Assembly (NCBI GenBank): GCA_001931535.1
Contig: CP016211.1
Span: 14,833,501-14,897,500, forward strand
Direction: 5' to 3'
Source: Minicystis rosea
GTDB lineage: Bacteria > Myxococcota_A > Polyangia > Polyangiales > Polyangiaceae
DNA: 64,000 bases
The notes under the pieces: model-generated
The model's input: the letters and a program-made list of their open reading frames with translations, nothing else
Databases searched by the model: none
Told to the model about the DNA's origin: nothing
In this document: piece after piece, positions 8,985 through 19,321 of the stretch
Layout: the number at the start of each line of letters is the position of its first letter
How positions within the stretch are numbered: the stretch's first letter is position 1
Position numbers and translations under genes: made by a program

Positions 8985-9920
8985 TCAGGAAGCGCGCGGC
9001 GGCTCGGCGAGGGCGTCCCAAGCCTTCGCGAGCCGCTGCTCGCGCACCTTGGTCGCGACCGCGAGCAGCGGTCGATCCCGCTGCCAGCGCGCGTACGCCG
9101 AAGATCCGACTTTGGCCCAAGCTCGATCGAGCTCGTCGAGCGGGCCTTGGGCGAGCGCGAGCGCGCCGGCCAACGCGACGTGCACGGCGGGCGCGCTCGG
9201 CGGCGCAGCGGTCAGCGCTTCGAGCGAAGCGAGCAAGGCAGCGAAGCGCTCGGCGAGGGAGGAAGGCAGCTTCTCGGCTCGGATCTCGCGGATCAGATAC
9301 GCGTAGACGGCGGCCTGCACGTGGAGATCTTCCACGGTGCGGAAGGGGCGAACGTAGCGATCGAAGCCATCGCCCGGGAGCAGATCGTCGGGGCCGACGA
9401 TCACGCCTTCGAGATCGATCTCGTCGTGCGCGATCTCGGGCGCGAACGGAGGCTCCGGCGTCGCGCGGCGCTTCACGCCCGGGAGCGCGGCGTCCACGCG
9501 CGCGACGCGGAGGCGGTTCTTCCCATGCTCGTCCGGGCCGGTGGAGGCGACGACGAGCAAGATGCCCGCGGCATCGCCGAGCGTGGCCCAACGCTTGTGA
9601 CCGGTGATGCGGAAGCGGTCGTCGGCGAGCGGCTCGAGGCGCGTCTCGATGGCGCGCGGATGACCGCCGCCGCGCTCGGTGACGCAGATCGAGGCCGGCA
9701 GATCGCGCGGTAGATCCGGCACGAGGGAGCGCAGCGCGGCTTGGTAGCCGGAGGCGAACGCGTAGCCGACGCGATCGGCCGCGAAGCCGCCGAGCACGGC
9801 TTCATCGAAGGGGCGCGGCGCGGTGCGCGCGCCTTTCACGTGGCGATCCCACCAGACTTCGCGGGAGGCGATGGGCGCGGCGTCGAGCGGGGTCGTGAGG
9901 ATCGCGTGCAGCGAGTGCAT
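8985..9920 (-). CDS. Acyl-CoA-dehydrogenase-like flavoprotein
   Basis: About 311 residues. The central part reads like the beta-domain of acyl-CoA dehydrogenases: ICVTERGGGHPRAIETRLEPL, RITGHKRWATLGDAAGILLV and EIDLEGVIVGPDDLLPGDGF. It is followed by a helical C-terminal domain (VQAAVYAYLIREIRAEKL). It is shorter than the usual 380 residues and the N-terminal helical domain is reduced. The family catalytic glutamate is not evident, so enzymatic activity is uncertain. ATG 9920 (MHSLHAILTT) is chosen, although no strong ribosome-binding site precedes it. It lies 60 bases after the aminotransferase gene on the same strand and may share its transcript. Confidence 0.65.
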   Translation of the reverse strand: MHSLHAILTTPLDAAPIASREVWWDRHVKGARTAPRPFDEAVLGGFAADRVGYAFASGYQAALRSLVPDLPRDLPASICVTERGGGHPRAIETRLEPLADDRFRITGHKRWATLGDAAGILLVVASTGPDEHGKNRLRVARVDAALPGVKRRATPEPPFAPEIAHDEIDLEGVIVGPDDLLPGDGFDRYVRPFRTVEDLHVQAAVYAYLIREIRAEKLPSSLAERFAALLASLEALTAAPPSAPAVHVALAGALALAQGPLDELDRAWAKVGSSAYARWQRDRPLLAVATKVREQRLAKAWDALAEPPRAS

Positions 9921-9979
9921 GCGGAGAGGGTCGCACGGGGCCCGAGGAGCGTCACTCCCCGGGCCGCGCGAGGCGCGGC

Positions 9980-11086
9980 TCAAACCACCTTGGCCAGCGC
10001 GCGCAGGAAGATCTCGTACACGTCGAGCGGGTAGTCACCCATGTTGAAAATGCGGAAGAGCTGATCGCTGAGTTTGCCCTGCGCCGCGTAGATCTCGAAG
10101 ACGTGCCCTTCGACCGGCTCGGTCGCGAGGCGCTGCGCCATGGCGTCGTACGTGGTGCTCTTGGGGATGTAGAGAGCCGAGCCGATGACGGTGAGCGGCT
10201 GCCCTTCCCACCGCGCGAGGCGCAGGCCGAGGCGCTCGTAGCCGGGCCGGAGCACGTTGCAGCGGGCCTCGTACATGGCGTGCCGGCCCGCGACGCCGCC
10301 GGTGCTCGCGAGATGCGAGAGCGCGGCCTCGACCTGGCAGAGGCTCATCGGATCGATCGTGTAGGGGTGCGATCCGCCGAGCTGCGCGCGCCAGAGCTTG
10401 AAGAGCTCGAGGCTCGGGGCGCGCGGCGCGATGTGCTCCATGGCGGCCATCAAGTCCTTGCGGACCAGCGCCACCGTCAGGTTCGGGTGGCTGTGCAGGC
10501 CCTTGTTGCAGGAGCCCATCACCGCCGCGATGTTCCACCCCGCGAGATCCATCGGCTCCACGAAGAGCGCGCTGATGCCGTCGACGAGGAGCTTCTTGCC
10601 GTATTTGCGGGCGAGCGCGCCCACCTCGGCGACGGGGTTCAGCGTACAGGTCGACGTGCCGCCGTAGACCATCGCGATGGCGTCGACGCGATCGGCGGCG
10701 AGGACCTCTTCGATGGCGGCGAGGTCGGGGCGCTGTCCGTAAGGCAGGCTCATGTCCACGACGGGCTGGCGCAGCGTGCCCGCGAACTCGAGGATGCGAT
10801 CGCCGTAAGCGCCGTTGCGGATCACGAGGAGGCGCTCGTCGGGGCGCAGGCACGAGCCGAGCACCGCGGCCATCGCGGTGGATCCGGATCCAGTGAGCAG
10901 GACGGGCTCGTGATCGGGGGCGCCGAGCGCATCCTGAATCCCGCGGCGCACGCGATCGATGAGCGGCTTGAGACGCGGGCCACGAGGGACGATCGGGTTC
11001 TCGCCGTAGGTGCGCGAGACCTGGTTGACCGCCTCGGACAGGTGAAAGACGGCCGGGGTGAGCGAGACGACGCGGGGCGAGGACAT
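9980..11086 (-). CDS. Class V PLP-dependent aminotransferase
   Basis: 368 residues with the layout of the 2-aminoethylphosphonate / serine-glyoxylate / alanine-glyoxylate aminotransferase group: VLLTGSGSTAMAAVLGSCLR near the N-terminus, LVDGISALFVEPMDL with the PLP-contacting aspartate, and VMGSCNKGLHS, where the lysine should form the Schiff base. The C-terminus ends IFNMGDYPLDVYEIFLRAL, also family-like. The expected role is transfer of an amino group from a small donor to a 2-oxo acid or aldehyde. Substrate cannot be assigned. ATG 11086 is chosen; in-frame TTG 11122 or GTG 11119 would add about a dozen unremarkable residues. Neighbours do not define a pathway. Confidence 0.82.
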   Translation of the reverse strand: MSSPRVVSLTPAVFHLSEAVNQVSRTYGENPIVPRGPRLKPLIDRVRRGIQDALGAPDHEPVLLTGSGSTAMAAVLGSCLRPDERLLVIRNGAYGDRILEFAGTLRQPVVDMSLPYGQRPDLAAIEEVLAADRVDAIAMVYGGTSTCTLNPVAEVGALARKYGKKLLVDGISALFVEPMDLAGWNIAAVMGSCNKGLHSHPNLTVALVRKDLMAAMEHIAPRAPSLELFKLWRAQLGGSHPYTIDPMSLCQVEAALSHLASTGGVAGRHAMYEARCNVLRPGYERLGLRLARWEGQPLTVIGSALYIPKSTTYDAMAQRLATEPVEGHVFEIYAAQGKLSDQLFRIFNMGDYPLDVYEIFLRALAKVV

Positions 11087-11191
11087 GCCCGCTGGATTAG
11101 CAGGACCGAGGGTTTGCACCAAGGTGATGCATCGCGGGTAGCGGTGCCGGTCGACGCGCGGGGCCGCGTCCGGCGAGGCCCGAAGGACGCG

Positions 11192-12052
11192 TCACCAGCG
11201 CGGAACTTGCCGGAGATCGTCCCAAACTTCGCGAGCGGACTGGTAGCGGTACGCGTCGCGACGGCGGAGGAGCTTGGCGATCACTTGGCTCAGCGGCGTG
11301 CCGAGGGCCTCGGCCTTCTGGCGCGGGCCGCCGTCCGAGATCTGGCGTGCGATCTCCGGATAGGCGGTGGAGACGTCGATCGCGGGGAAGCCGGTGTGCA
11401 TTTGATAGAGCAGGAGCCCGAGCTGATAGAGATCACTCTGCGTCGTGGTGTAGCCGGCGGTGACCAGCTCCGGCGTGAGGATCTTCGGGTTCGCCACCTG
11501 CGGCCGGTACCAACGCGTGTTGCCGTCGAGCTGATGCGCCACGCCGAAGTCGGTGAGCTTGACGATGGGATGATGATCGAGCTGGCTTATGAGCACGTTG
11601 CCGGCGTGGAGGTCCGAATGGACGACGCCGTTGTCGTGCAAGTATTGGAGCGTCATCAAGAGCTGCCGCGCGATCTCGATGAGGAGCGCGTGCCCGAAGG
11701 GGCGGCCCATGAGCGCGCGTAGGCTCGTGTCGCAGCGCTCGAGCGCGAGGTAGAAGAGGTAGTTGTTCTCGAAGGCGTCGTGGATGTAGACGATGTTGGG
11801 GTGGCGGAAGCTCTCGAGCCGCTGCATCTCGAGCGACCACTCCTCCTTCACCGCCTGATACGCCTTGTTGGCGGGGCGCAGCATCTTGAGCGCATAGGGC
11901 TGATCGAAGGGGCCGATGCACTCGTAGACGGAGCCGTATTGGCCGTCCCCGATGAGCTGGCCCACCACGTAGTTCCCCCGGGTGGAGGTGAGCATCGAGC
12001 CCTGCACGGGGAACGGGATCAGATGCGACCCGGTAGCGGACCAGTTCGACAC
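11192..12052 (-). CDS. Ser/Thr protein kinase, non-RD type
   Basis: A 286-residue single-domain kinase. The Gly-loop is GDGQYGSVYE (residues 35-44), the ATP-binding lysine is K56 in YALKML, the catalytic loop is VVHSDLHAGNVL with D147 and N152, and the metal-binding motif is DFG at 168-170. The usual HRD arginine is replaced by serine, so it is a non-RD kinase and may not need activation-loop phosphorylation. There is no transmembrane segment or sensor domain, suggesting a soluble enzyme. It is in the same orientation as the TerB-like, Sel1 and tamB genes upstream, with short gaps. Substrates are unknown. Confidence 0.88.
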   Translation of the reverse strand: MSNWSATGSHLIPFPVQGSMLTSTRGNYVVGQLIGDGQYGSVYECIGPFDQPYALKMLRPANKAYQAVKEEWSLEMQRLESFRHPNIVYIHDAFENNYLFYLALERCDTSLRALMGRPFGHALLIEIARQLLMTLQYLHDNGVVHSDLHAGNVLISQLDHHPIVKLTDFGVAHQLDGNTRWYRPQVANPKILTPELVTAGYTTTQSDLYQLGLLLYQMHTGFPAIDVSTAYPEIARQISDGGPRQKAEALGTPLSQVIAKLLRRRDAYRYQSAREVWDDLRQVPRW

Positions 12053-12115
12053 GGAGTTGAGCTTACCGCGAACCGCGAACCGTCGCGAGAAGCCGGGGCG
12101 ACGGCGCGGATCGCA

Positions 12116-12541
12116 TCAGTGCGTGAGGTTCGTCACGAGGTCGGCGGCTTCGTCGCGGTCGATGTCGAGGGCAAGGGCGGCCTCAAGGATCAGCTCGCGC
12201 TCGGAGGTGCGGATGATGCCGTCCGCGGCGGTGACCTGGATCGCGAGGCCGAGGGCGGCCTTGCGCGAGCCGTGATCGCCGAGGCGCGCCTTCACCGAAG
12301 CGAGGCGCGCCGCCCGGCCTTCGCGCGCGAGGTCCGCGGTGATGCGCGAGACGCGCTCCTCGACCGCGCCGCCGGAGATGCGCCGATCGGTGAGCGACTC
12401 GATGCTCTTGCTGAAGTGCGCGCGCTCGTCGTCGCCGAAGTCACCATCGGCGAAGGCCGCGAGGAACATGAGCTCGATGATTGCGCCGAGCTTGGGCTCC
12501 TCGACGTCGCGAATGGAGGGCGGGCCGGAGAGGGCGGTCAT
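12116..12541 (-). CDS. TerB-like (tellurite-resistance fold) protein
   Basis: 141 residues, all helical. Two similar halves each carry an Ala-Asp-Gly followed by an acidic residue pattern (AAFADGDFGDDERAHF and TAADGIIRTSERELI), the signature of the TerB/DjlA-N fold that can bind metal ions. Such proteins are widespread and most have no role in tellurite resistance. The start is ATG 12541. It follows the Sel1 lipoprotein gene on the same strand after about 50 bases and precedes the kinase gene by about 60, so the three may be co-transcribed. Confidence 0.75.
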   Translation of the reverse strand: MTALSGPPSIRDVEEPKLGAIIELMFLAAFADGDFGDDERAHFSKSIESLTDRRISGGAVEERVSRITADLAREGRAARLASVKARLGDHGSRKAALGLAIQVTAADGIIRTSERELILEAALALDIDRDEAADLVTNLTH

Positions 12542-12593
12542 GGAACACGAGTACAACGGCTGCGTGACAATGGCTAGATCGGACGCGCGCGCT

Positions 12594-13325
12594 TCACCTG
12601 CGGGGGAAGTGTTCTTCCCCGCGCTTCTCGACCCGGAAACAGCCCTCGTCGAGGCCGAGCTGACAAGCGCGCCGGAACAGCTCGATTGCGCGCTCGGGCT
12701 TCGATGCGACACCTTCGCCGCGTTGGAAAAGACGGCCGAGCTCGAAGCAGGCGGCCGCATTGCCTCGGCTGCAGATGCGCTCGAACAACTGCGCCGCTGC
12801 GGCCGGATCCTTGGGGCCACCGTGCCCGTCGACGTAGGCGCGGCCCGCCGCGAGACAGCCGAGGTTCGCGCCGCCGTCGCAGGCGCGCAGGTAGAACGAG
12901 ACCTCTTCGGCGTGCACGTCGACCTTGCGGCCGGGCGGCACCGGCACGAGGCCCGCGTGATGCGCGTCACCGAGCTTGAGGCAACCACGCGCGCTCCCGT
13001 CGGCGCAGGCGCTGCGGAACAACGTCACGCCGCGCTCGGCGTCGATGGTGACGACGGCGCCGTTCAAATACATGACCCCGAGGATCACGCAGTCCTCGGT
13101 GACGTGCTCGTCGCAACCGCGGATGCAGCCCACGAGATCGTCGCTCGCACACGGCAGACGCAGCGGCGGCGGTGAGGGCGCTTCGACGGGAGCAGCGGTC
13201 GCCGTCGCCGATGCGACGGGCACCTCCGGCGGAGGCGCGGGGAGCGGAGGCGGTGCGGTGCCGCACGCGACGAGGCCGATCGCGAGCGAGGCCATCGCGG
13301 GCCCGATGAGCGCCGCGCGCGTCAC
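12594..13325 (-). CDS. Sel1-repeat lipoprotein
   Basis: 243 residues. A lipoprotein signal (ASLAIGLVACG) is followed by a Pro/Ala-rich linker and at least four Sel1-like (short TPR) repeats. Each contains paired small and aromatic residues and a cysteine, for example LFRSACADGSARGCLKLGDA, FYLRACDGGANLGCLAAGRA and LFERICSRGNAAACFELGRL. The cysteines at repeat ends probably form disulphides. Such proteins scaffold protein-protein contacts at the outer membrane. The GTG start at 13325 overlaps the tamB stop in the form GTGA, pointing to translational coupling and perhaps a shared role in envelope assembly. Confidence 0.82.
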   Translation of the reverse strand: MTRAALIGPAMASLAIGLVACGTAPPPLPAPPPEVPVASATATAAPVEAPSPPPLRLPCASDDLVGCIRGCDEHVTEDCVILGVMYLNGAVVTIDAERGVTLFRSACADGSARGCLKLGDAHHAGLVPVPPGRKVDVHAEEVSFYLRACDGGANLGCLAAGRAYVDGHGGPKDPAAAAQLFERICSRGNAAACFELGRLFQRGEGVASKPERAIELFRRACQLGLDEGCFRVEKRGEEHFPRR

Positions 13326-16300
13326 TCGAACTCGAGCCGCCACCGGAAGTCCACGCCGATGTTGCCAAGGGGCGACGTCGAGACGTCGTTGAGGTTGTCG
13401 TACGATCCCTGCACGCTCATCTGCCGGTTGAGACGCCACTCGAGGTTCGATCGTACTTCGCGATCCTGGCTCACGCCCGTGGTGACGGTGGCGCGGACGT
13501 TGTCGGTGATGCGCTTGCCCACCGTCACCGTCGGCTCGGTGCGCGCGGTGCGCGACGAATAACCCGATCCGAAGCGGAACTCGTCGATCAAAGGCACGAT
13601 CTGCTTCACGGCTTTGTCGGCGCCCGTCAGCGCGGAGAGCGCCTCGAGGCCCATGCTCTCACCGAGTGAGGCGGCGCCGCGATCGATCTCGGCGCGCGTC
13701 ATGCCCATCGTGAGCAGGAAGACGATGTCCTCTTGGCTCAAGGCCGGATCGCTGGTGAGCGTCACCTTGAGGTTGTCCGCGTCGCCGCGGGCTTGCAGCG
13801 TGATGCGCCAGAGGCCCGCGGAGTTGGTGCTCGCGGCCGATGAGAGCGGCGACGGCCCCGAGCCCGACGGCCCGCTGCCGCCTTGGATCGATGAGGATGG
13901 GCCGGCCGCGCCCGGTTGATCGGTCTGGCTGCTCGACGCGTATCGCCGGTACTCCGTCTGCGCGCGCAGATCGACCTTGGGCGCGATCTTGAGCGGATCG
14001 TCGAAGCGCACGAACCCTTCGCGTACGAGGAACTCGTTGTTGCGGATCTGGATCTTGGAGTCCGGCGAGATGCGAAGCAGGCCCCGCGCGCCGAAGCGCT
14101 GGTTCGTGCCCGAGAGCACGAGGCCGGGGCTCATCACCTGGAGATCCATCTCCACCAGGTTGTTGGCGAAGCGGAGCGGCTTCGGCGAGATCAGGTTCAC
14201 GTCGAAGCGCACGGCGTCGTTGGCCGGATCGTAGGTGTCGACGGCGGTGCGCGGCGCGCGGCCGAGCTGGCTCAAGCTGAGGTTGAGCGCGATCGGGCGC
14301 GTGTAGCTGAACTGCGTGAGCTCCACCGTGCCCTTCACGTCGGGCAGCGCGCGCTGGCCACGCTCGCCGGAGGAAGGGCGATAGCTTGCCTCGAGCTCGG
14401 CGTCGGCGGTGAGGTTGATCCCTTCGGAGACAGGCAGCTTCACGCCCTTGGCGTGAATGTTCGCGAAGAACGATCCCGCCTCGGGCCCGCGCAGCGGGAC
14501 GCGCCCCGAGACCTCGACGGTGCCGCCGCCGAGCCGCGCCTGCGCGCGCCGGAAGCGCGCCTCGCCGCTGCCGATCTCGACGTCGACGTCGACCTCGGAG
14601 AGCGCGACGGGGACGCCTTTCAACGCGAGCTCGCCCTTGCGCAACGACGCATCGCCCGAGTAGCGCAGCGTCGCCGGCGTGCCTTGGATGCGCAGGCTCG
14701 CCGCGAGCGTGCCCGCGGCGCGATCGACCGAGGGGATGTCGGCGCTGAGCCGCCCGAGATCCATGGGCTCGACGCGCACCGCGAAATCGAGATCGGGCGC
14801 CGTCATCGCGTGACGAACCGTGCCGCCCGCGACCACGGCGGCCGTGAGCCCGGACGCCGATCGCACCTCGAGCTTGAGATCAGGCACCGTGAGCGCGTCG
14901 TTGGCCAGCGCGATGCGCCCCGTCTTTCCGGCGAGCCGCAGGCGGGCACCGGCGCGCTCGAGATCGAGCGACTCGAGCACCAGGCCGACATCGGCGCGCG
15001 CCGGCGCATCGAAGGGTAAGCTCTTCACCGCGAGGGTCGCGCTCAGCGATCCGCGCGGCGACGCGCCCGCATACGCGACGCCGGGGACGAGGTTCGCGAG
15101 CGTGCCCAGATCGAGCCCCTTCGCCACCACCGTGCCGCGCAGGATCTTGTGGCGCTGCCGGCTGATGCGCAAGTCCTGGAGCGCGACCTGACCGTCGAAG
15201 AGCGCGCCGTCGACGACGATGTCACCGTCGGAGATGTCCTTCTCGTACTCGGCCGGATCGAACGCCGACGTCCGCGGGTTGCCGCACGCCGTCTTCTGCT
15301 TCACCCGCGGCGCCGCGCCCGCCGTCGCGGGCGAGTTGCCGGTGAGGGCCACGCCGAGGTGCGAAGGCCCGAGCGTCGCGGGCCCGACGCGCACGCGTGA
15401 GAGGTTGATGTCGGCGTTGGCTTGAATGGCGCCGAGCGTCCCGGAAATCTCGGCCACCATCGACGCGGTGCCATCGAAGAGCTTGCCGGAGGCGCCGAGC
15501 GCGTCGAGCTTGGAGAGCGGGATGCCGCTCGCCACCGCGGTGCCGCGTACGAAGCCGCCGTGCCGTACGTTGGCGCCGATGAGCAGAGATCCCTCGCCCT
15601 TGCGCAGCGTGGCCGAGTGCAGATCGATCACCATCCCGGCCGTGCCCGCCGCCTGATCATCCCAGAGCACGTCGGCGTCGATGGTGCCGCCGTCGTAGCG
15701 CTCGCCGAGGAGCGCCACATCGGACAGATCCATGCTGGCGCGCACCGAGAGGAGCCCGCCGCCGCAGCGATCCTCACGACCGCCGAGCGCATAGTGGATG
15801 CGCGCCTTGCCGCGGCCCGTGCCGTCGATGTCCGCGAAGCGAGGATCCTTCTCGAAGCGGAAGACCTCGAACAGATCGCGCAGGCGGAGCCCCGGCGCAT
15901 CGGAGCTGTCGATCTCGGCGTCGGCGACCACGAGGGCGCCCGTGTCGAACGCGAGCTTGATGAGCGGCGATCGCGCGGCGCTCTTGTTGTGGCGGATGCG
16001 CGCGTCGTAGAGATCGAGCACCATCGGCTCGAAGGCGACACGCGGCGATTCGATGTCGCCCACGGGGAGCCCCGCGAACACGAAGTCGGTGAGCTTGAGC
16101 TCACCGGCGAGCTTCGGGTGCTGGAACGGCCCGCGCCCGCTCACCCGAAGCGCAGCCGTCCCGCCCAGCGCGATGTCGGCGCCGAGCGGCGACATCTCCG
16201 CCAAATCGATGTGCGATCCCTCCTGCACGTCGATGTCGATCACGCTGTTGAAGCCGAGCGTGACCGTGGTGAAGAGGCGCGACCGCGGCGTCTCGATGGC

Positions 16301-17823
16301 CGCGTTGGAGATGACGACCCCCGGGAATTTGTAGGGGCCTTTCTCCTGACCGTTGACCACGAAGTTGCAGCGCAGCGTGCCTTCGCGCACGCCCATCATG
16401 TGTTGGCGTCCGGGATCGAGCACGGGCCGATCGAAGATCTCGAAGCCGCGCGTCTGCACGGAGAGCGGTCCCTCGAGCATCAGCGGCGAGAGGTGACCCT
16501 TGAAGAAGTCGAAGCGGCCCTTCTCCAGCGTCCACGCCACGTGCGCCTGCGGGTGCGCGCCGAGATCGCGGAGGAGGCCGTGGAGCTCGATGCCTTCCAG
16601 CGCGATCGGCCCCGCGTTGAGCGGGACGCCGGGCGCGAAGGGCTCGATGACCACCTCGGGGATCGTGACCTTGCCATCCCCCCAGTGCGAGACGAGCTGG
16701 GTCACGCGCACGGCATCGGCGGTGGTTGCGAGATCGAGGTCGACCCGCTTGCCGAAGACCTTGCCGTCGGTGCCGGGGCGATCGGCGGAGATGTGCCCGG
16801 AGATCAACGGCAGGCGCGAGCGGCCGTCGTACTCGCCTTCGACGTCGAGCGTGATCGATCCGGTCACGTGCGCCATGTCGGCGAAGCGATGCGCGAGCGC
16901 GGCGGGGACGCGCGCGTGCACGCGGCCTCCCGCGCGCAGCGGCGAGCCGGGCACGTCGCCCTTGGCCGCCACGGGGAGATCGATGCGCACGGCCCCGAGG
17001 CGGACGTCGACGCCGCGCCAGTCGCTCTCGCGCAGGTTGCACGAGGGCCGCGTGCCCGGATCGGGATCGAAATCCACCGAGCCCCGAGCTCGAGCCGGCG
17101 CACGAGCACGCGGGATCCGTGGACGCGCACGCGCGCTTCCAAGCGGCAGATCACGTCGTCGTCGACGGCGTCCTCCGTCGCTTCGCGTCCGGGGAACGGG
17201 TGCACCCGCGTGATCGCCGTCTCACCGGCGCGCAGCGCGATCTCGAGGGCGTGGTCCTGCTCGGTCGAGACGTCCGCGTCCAGCTCGCGCGCCGAGATGC
17301 TCACGCCTTCGATGGTCGCGTCGACGCGCGCATCGGTGATCGAGAGCGACGCGAGCGGCGCGCTCCCCGACGAGCTGCCCGACGACGCGGGCAGCTTGTA
17401 ACGCAGGTTCTTGAGCTCGCCGCCCTCCACCACCGCGCGGATGCGCGGCCCGACGATCTCCACGTCGCCGGCGTCGAGGTGCCCCGCGAGCAGGGAAAAC
17501 AGGCGCGGGCGCACCGCGATGCGCTCGACCGCGAGGAAGGGCGCGCCGCCGCCCTCCGCGTCGACCACCACGTTCTCGAGCGCGACCAGCATCGGCCACG
17601 CTTGCACCGCCACGTCGTAGCGCGCCGCCACGCCGAGCTCGCGCGCGATGAGCGCCGACGTCTCGCGTGCAGCCCAACCGCGCACCGTCGCCGTCCGCAC
17701 CAAGAACCCGAGGCCGAGCGGCACGGCCCCGATGACCGCGAAGATCACGCTGAGCGTGGTGGCGAAGAGCCGGCCCCAATCGCGCGGAGCCCTCCGCTTC
17801 TTCTCGCGCCGCTTCACCGCCAC
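13322..17823 (-). CDS. tamB: TamB (translocation/assembly module), interrupted by a one-base frameshift
   Basis: The N-terminal 245 codons (GTG 17823, basic leader then a single membrane anchor LSVIFAVIGAVPLGLGFLV) and the remaining 1,250 codons lie in adjacent frames. Adding one G to the run at 17082-17085 joins them as RRLELGGSVDFDPDP, giving 1,500 residues, normal for TamB. The body is a long series of amphipathic beta segments expected to form the periplasmic hydrophobic groove. The end (GNIGVDFRWRLEFE) is the conserved TamB C-terminal domain that contacts a TamA-like barrel. TamB proteins help outer-membrane protein insertion and lipid transport between membranes. No TamA/Omp85 gene is visible next to it. 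The break is most simply a homopolymer base-call error, but a true mutation cannot be excluded. Confidence 0.85.
17082..17085 (-). other. Apparent frameshift in tamB
   Basis: A four-base G run (C on the plus strand) where five would keep the frame. Before it the frame encodes RRLELG and after it, shifted by one, VDFDPDPGTRPSCNL. Confidence 0.75.
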
Positions 17824-17915
17824 GGGCCGAGCTTAGCCCAGGAGGGCGCGCGCGTCCGCGCGGGAGCACGGCGAAAACCGTGCTCTCGCGGACCTGAACG
17901 GACAGGTGGGATGGC

Positions 17916-19106
17916 TCAAGGACAGGGGTTGGGCGGCGGCGGCGTGGTCACGACGGAACCAACGTTGACGCGTCGAGCGTCGAAGCCGAGCCCCACCGAG
18001 ATGCCGTCGCACACCTTGCTCGGATCCTGCGAACCGTCCGTGAGGATGTCCGACGCCTGCTCGAGCTGCGCGACGATCGAGTCGATCGTGGGCCCGCTGC
18101 ACAGCGTGGGATCGAAGGATCCGGCCACCTGCTTCATCACCGTGACGAAGGCATCCGTCGGCATCACCCCCGCGATGGTGCCGCTCGTCGCGCTCTGGTG
18201 CGCGCCGTCGAGGACCATCGTGATCACCGGATCCTTGATGGGCAGCTCGATGTCGAAGCTCCCCGTCGAAAGCGGCACGCGGATCTCCCCCGCGAAGCGC
18301 CCGACCCACGTGTTCCCGACCAAGTAGCTCTGCGGCGCCTTCGCCTTCGCCGAACCGAGCGCGGGCGGCGCGGCCAAGCTGATCGACGCGACCGGCCAGA
18401 CGTCGTTCCCGTTCCACTGCGGCGTGCCGGAGGTCTGCGCGCCGCCGTAGGCACGCGCAACCAACGGGTTGTAGCTCGATCCTGCGCCCAAGGCGTCCAG
18501 ATCGAGGAGGATCGTGTGCCGGCCCAGCGCGATCGACTCGTTCACCTTGACCGACACGTCGGACTGGAGCCCGAGGAGGATGGGGACGATGTTCTTCCCG
18601 AAGCTGTTGTCGATGCCGTTGTTGCCGTCGGGATAGACGTTGTGCGGCGACGCGTTCTTGCGCGGCAAGCACAGCCCCACCGAGTTGGCCGTGGAGATCT
18701 GGCCATCGAGGTTGTAGCCGAACTGCTTCCACGCTTGGATGCTCGGTGTCCCGTTGCGCTCGGTGTCGCCGATGAAGAGCCTGCTGATCGCGTAGGTCGA
18801 AGAGCCCGTTCCATCTCCCGCCTGCGGAGGCCCGGGGGGCGGCACGTCGGTGGGAACGGATGGCGCGCCGCCGAAGCCGCCGCTGCTCGAGGTCGTGGTG
18901 CTCGACGTCGATGTCGACGTGGTCGTCGTCCACCCGCCTGTCGTCGTCGTCCATCCGCCCGTCGTCGTCGGGTTGGGCGGGGTCGTGGCGCCGGTGCTCG
19001 AGTCACCGCCCTCCCCGCCGAGGTTGCCGCCGATCACGGTCGAGCCGCAGCCGGCGGCGGAGAGCATCAAGACGACGGAGGCGCCCAAGGAAAATCTACG
19101 CGTCAT
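17916..19106 (-). CDS. Lipoprotein with Thr/Gly-repeat linker, function unknown
   Basis: 396 residues. The signal MTRRFSLGASVVLMLSAAGC ends at a lipobox cysteine. The linker contains a near-perfect 21-base tandem repeat (18919-18960) encoding GGWTTTT twice, then a Thr/Ser tract. The mature domain (from about residue 95, TYAISRLFIGDTERNGTPS) is a beta-rich module with few cysteines, of a type seen among myxobacterial lipoproteins with no assigned role. GAGGAG precedes ATG 19106. No catalytic motif is seen. It stands about 215 bases beyond the EEP-family lipoprotein on the same strand. Confidence 0.7.
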   Translation of the reverse strand: MTRRFSLGASVVLMLSAAGCGSTVIGGNLGGEGGDSSTGATTPPNPTTTGGWTTTTGGWTTTTSTSTSSTTTSSSGGFGGAPSVPTDVPPPGPPQAGDGTGSSTYAISRLFIGDTERNGTPSIQAWKQFGYNLDGQISTANSVGLCLPRKNASPHNVYPDGNNGIDNSFGKNIVPILLGLQSDVSVKVNESIALGRHTILLDLDALGAGSSYNPLVARAYGGAQTSGTPQWNGNDVWPVASISLAAPPALGSAKAKAPQSYLVGNTWVGRFAGEIRVPLSTGSFDIELPIKDPVITMVLDGAHQSATSGTIAGVMPTDAFVTVMKQVAGSFDPTLCSGPTIDSIVAQLEQASDILTDGSQDPSKVCDGISVGLGFDARRVNVGSVVTTPPPPNPCP

Positions 19107-19321
19107 GCAAAGCTCCTCTCGAAGGACGAAGAGCATGGTAGCGCACCGGCGGAGAAGCGAGCTTAAGCCGACCTAAAAGCGCCGGGGCGATCGCGCCGCT
19201 CTCCTCGTTCACGCGGCCGAGGGCTTCGTCCGCATCCCGATGCGACGAACGTGAGGCCCGAAGCGGCGAAACATGCTGAAAATCTCGGGCGGATCACGGG
19301 GTGGTGGGGCCGCCGTGTAAA

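Noticed and set aside
1448..9980. A phosphonate biosynthesis cluster formed by the LicC-like and class V aminotransferase genes
   Set aside because: They are more than 7 kb apart with unrelated genes between, and no phosphoenolpyruvate mutase gene is seen.
17082..17085. Programmed ribosomal frameshifting in tamB
   Set aside because: The site has no classic slippery heptamer, and three other genes show the same single-base G/C-run lesion, so a base-call error is simpler.
15422..17401. A 659-codon plus-strand open frame opposite tamB
   Set aside because: Its composition is that of an antisense shadow; tamB on the other strand has family structure.
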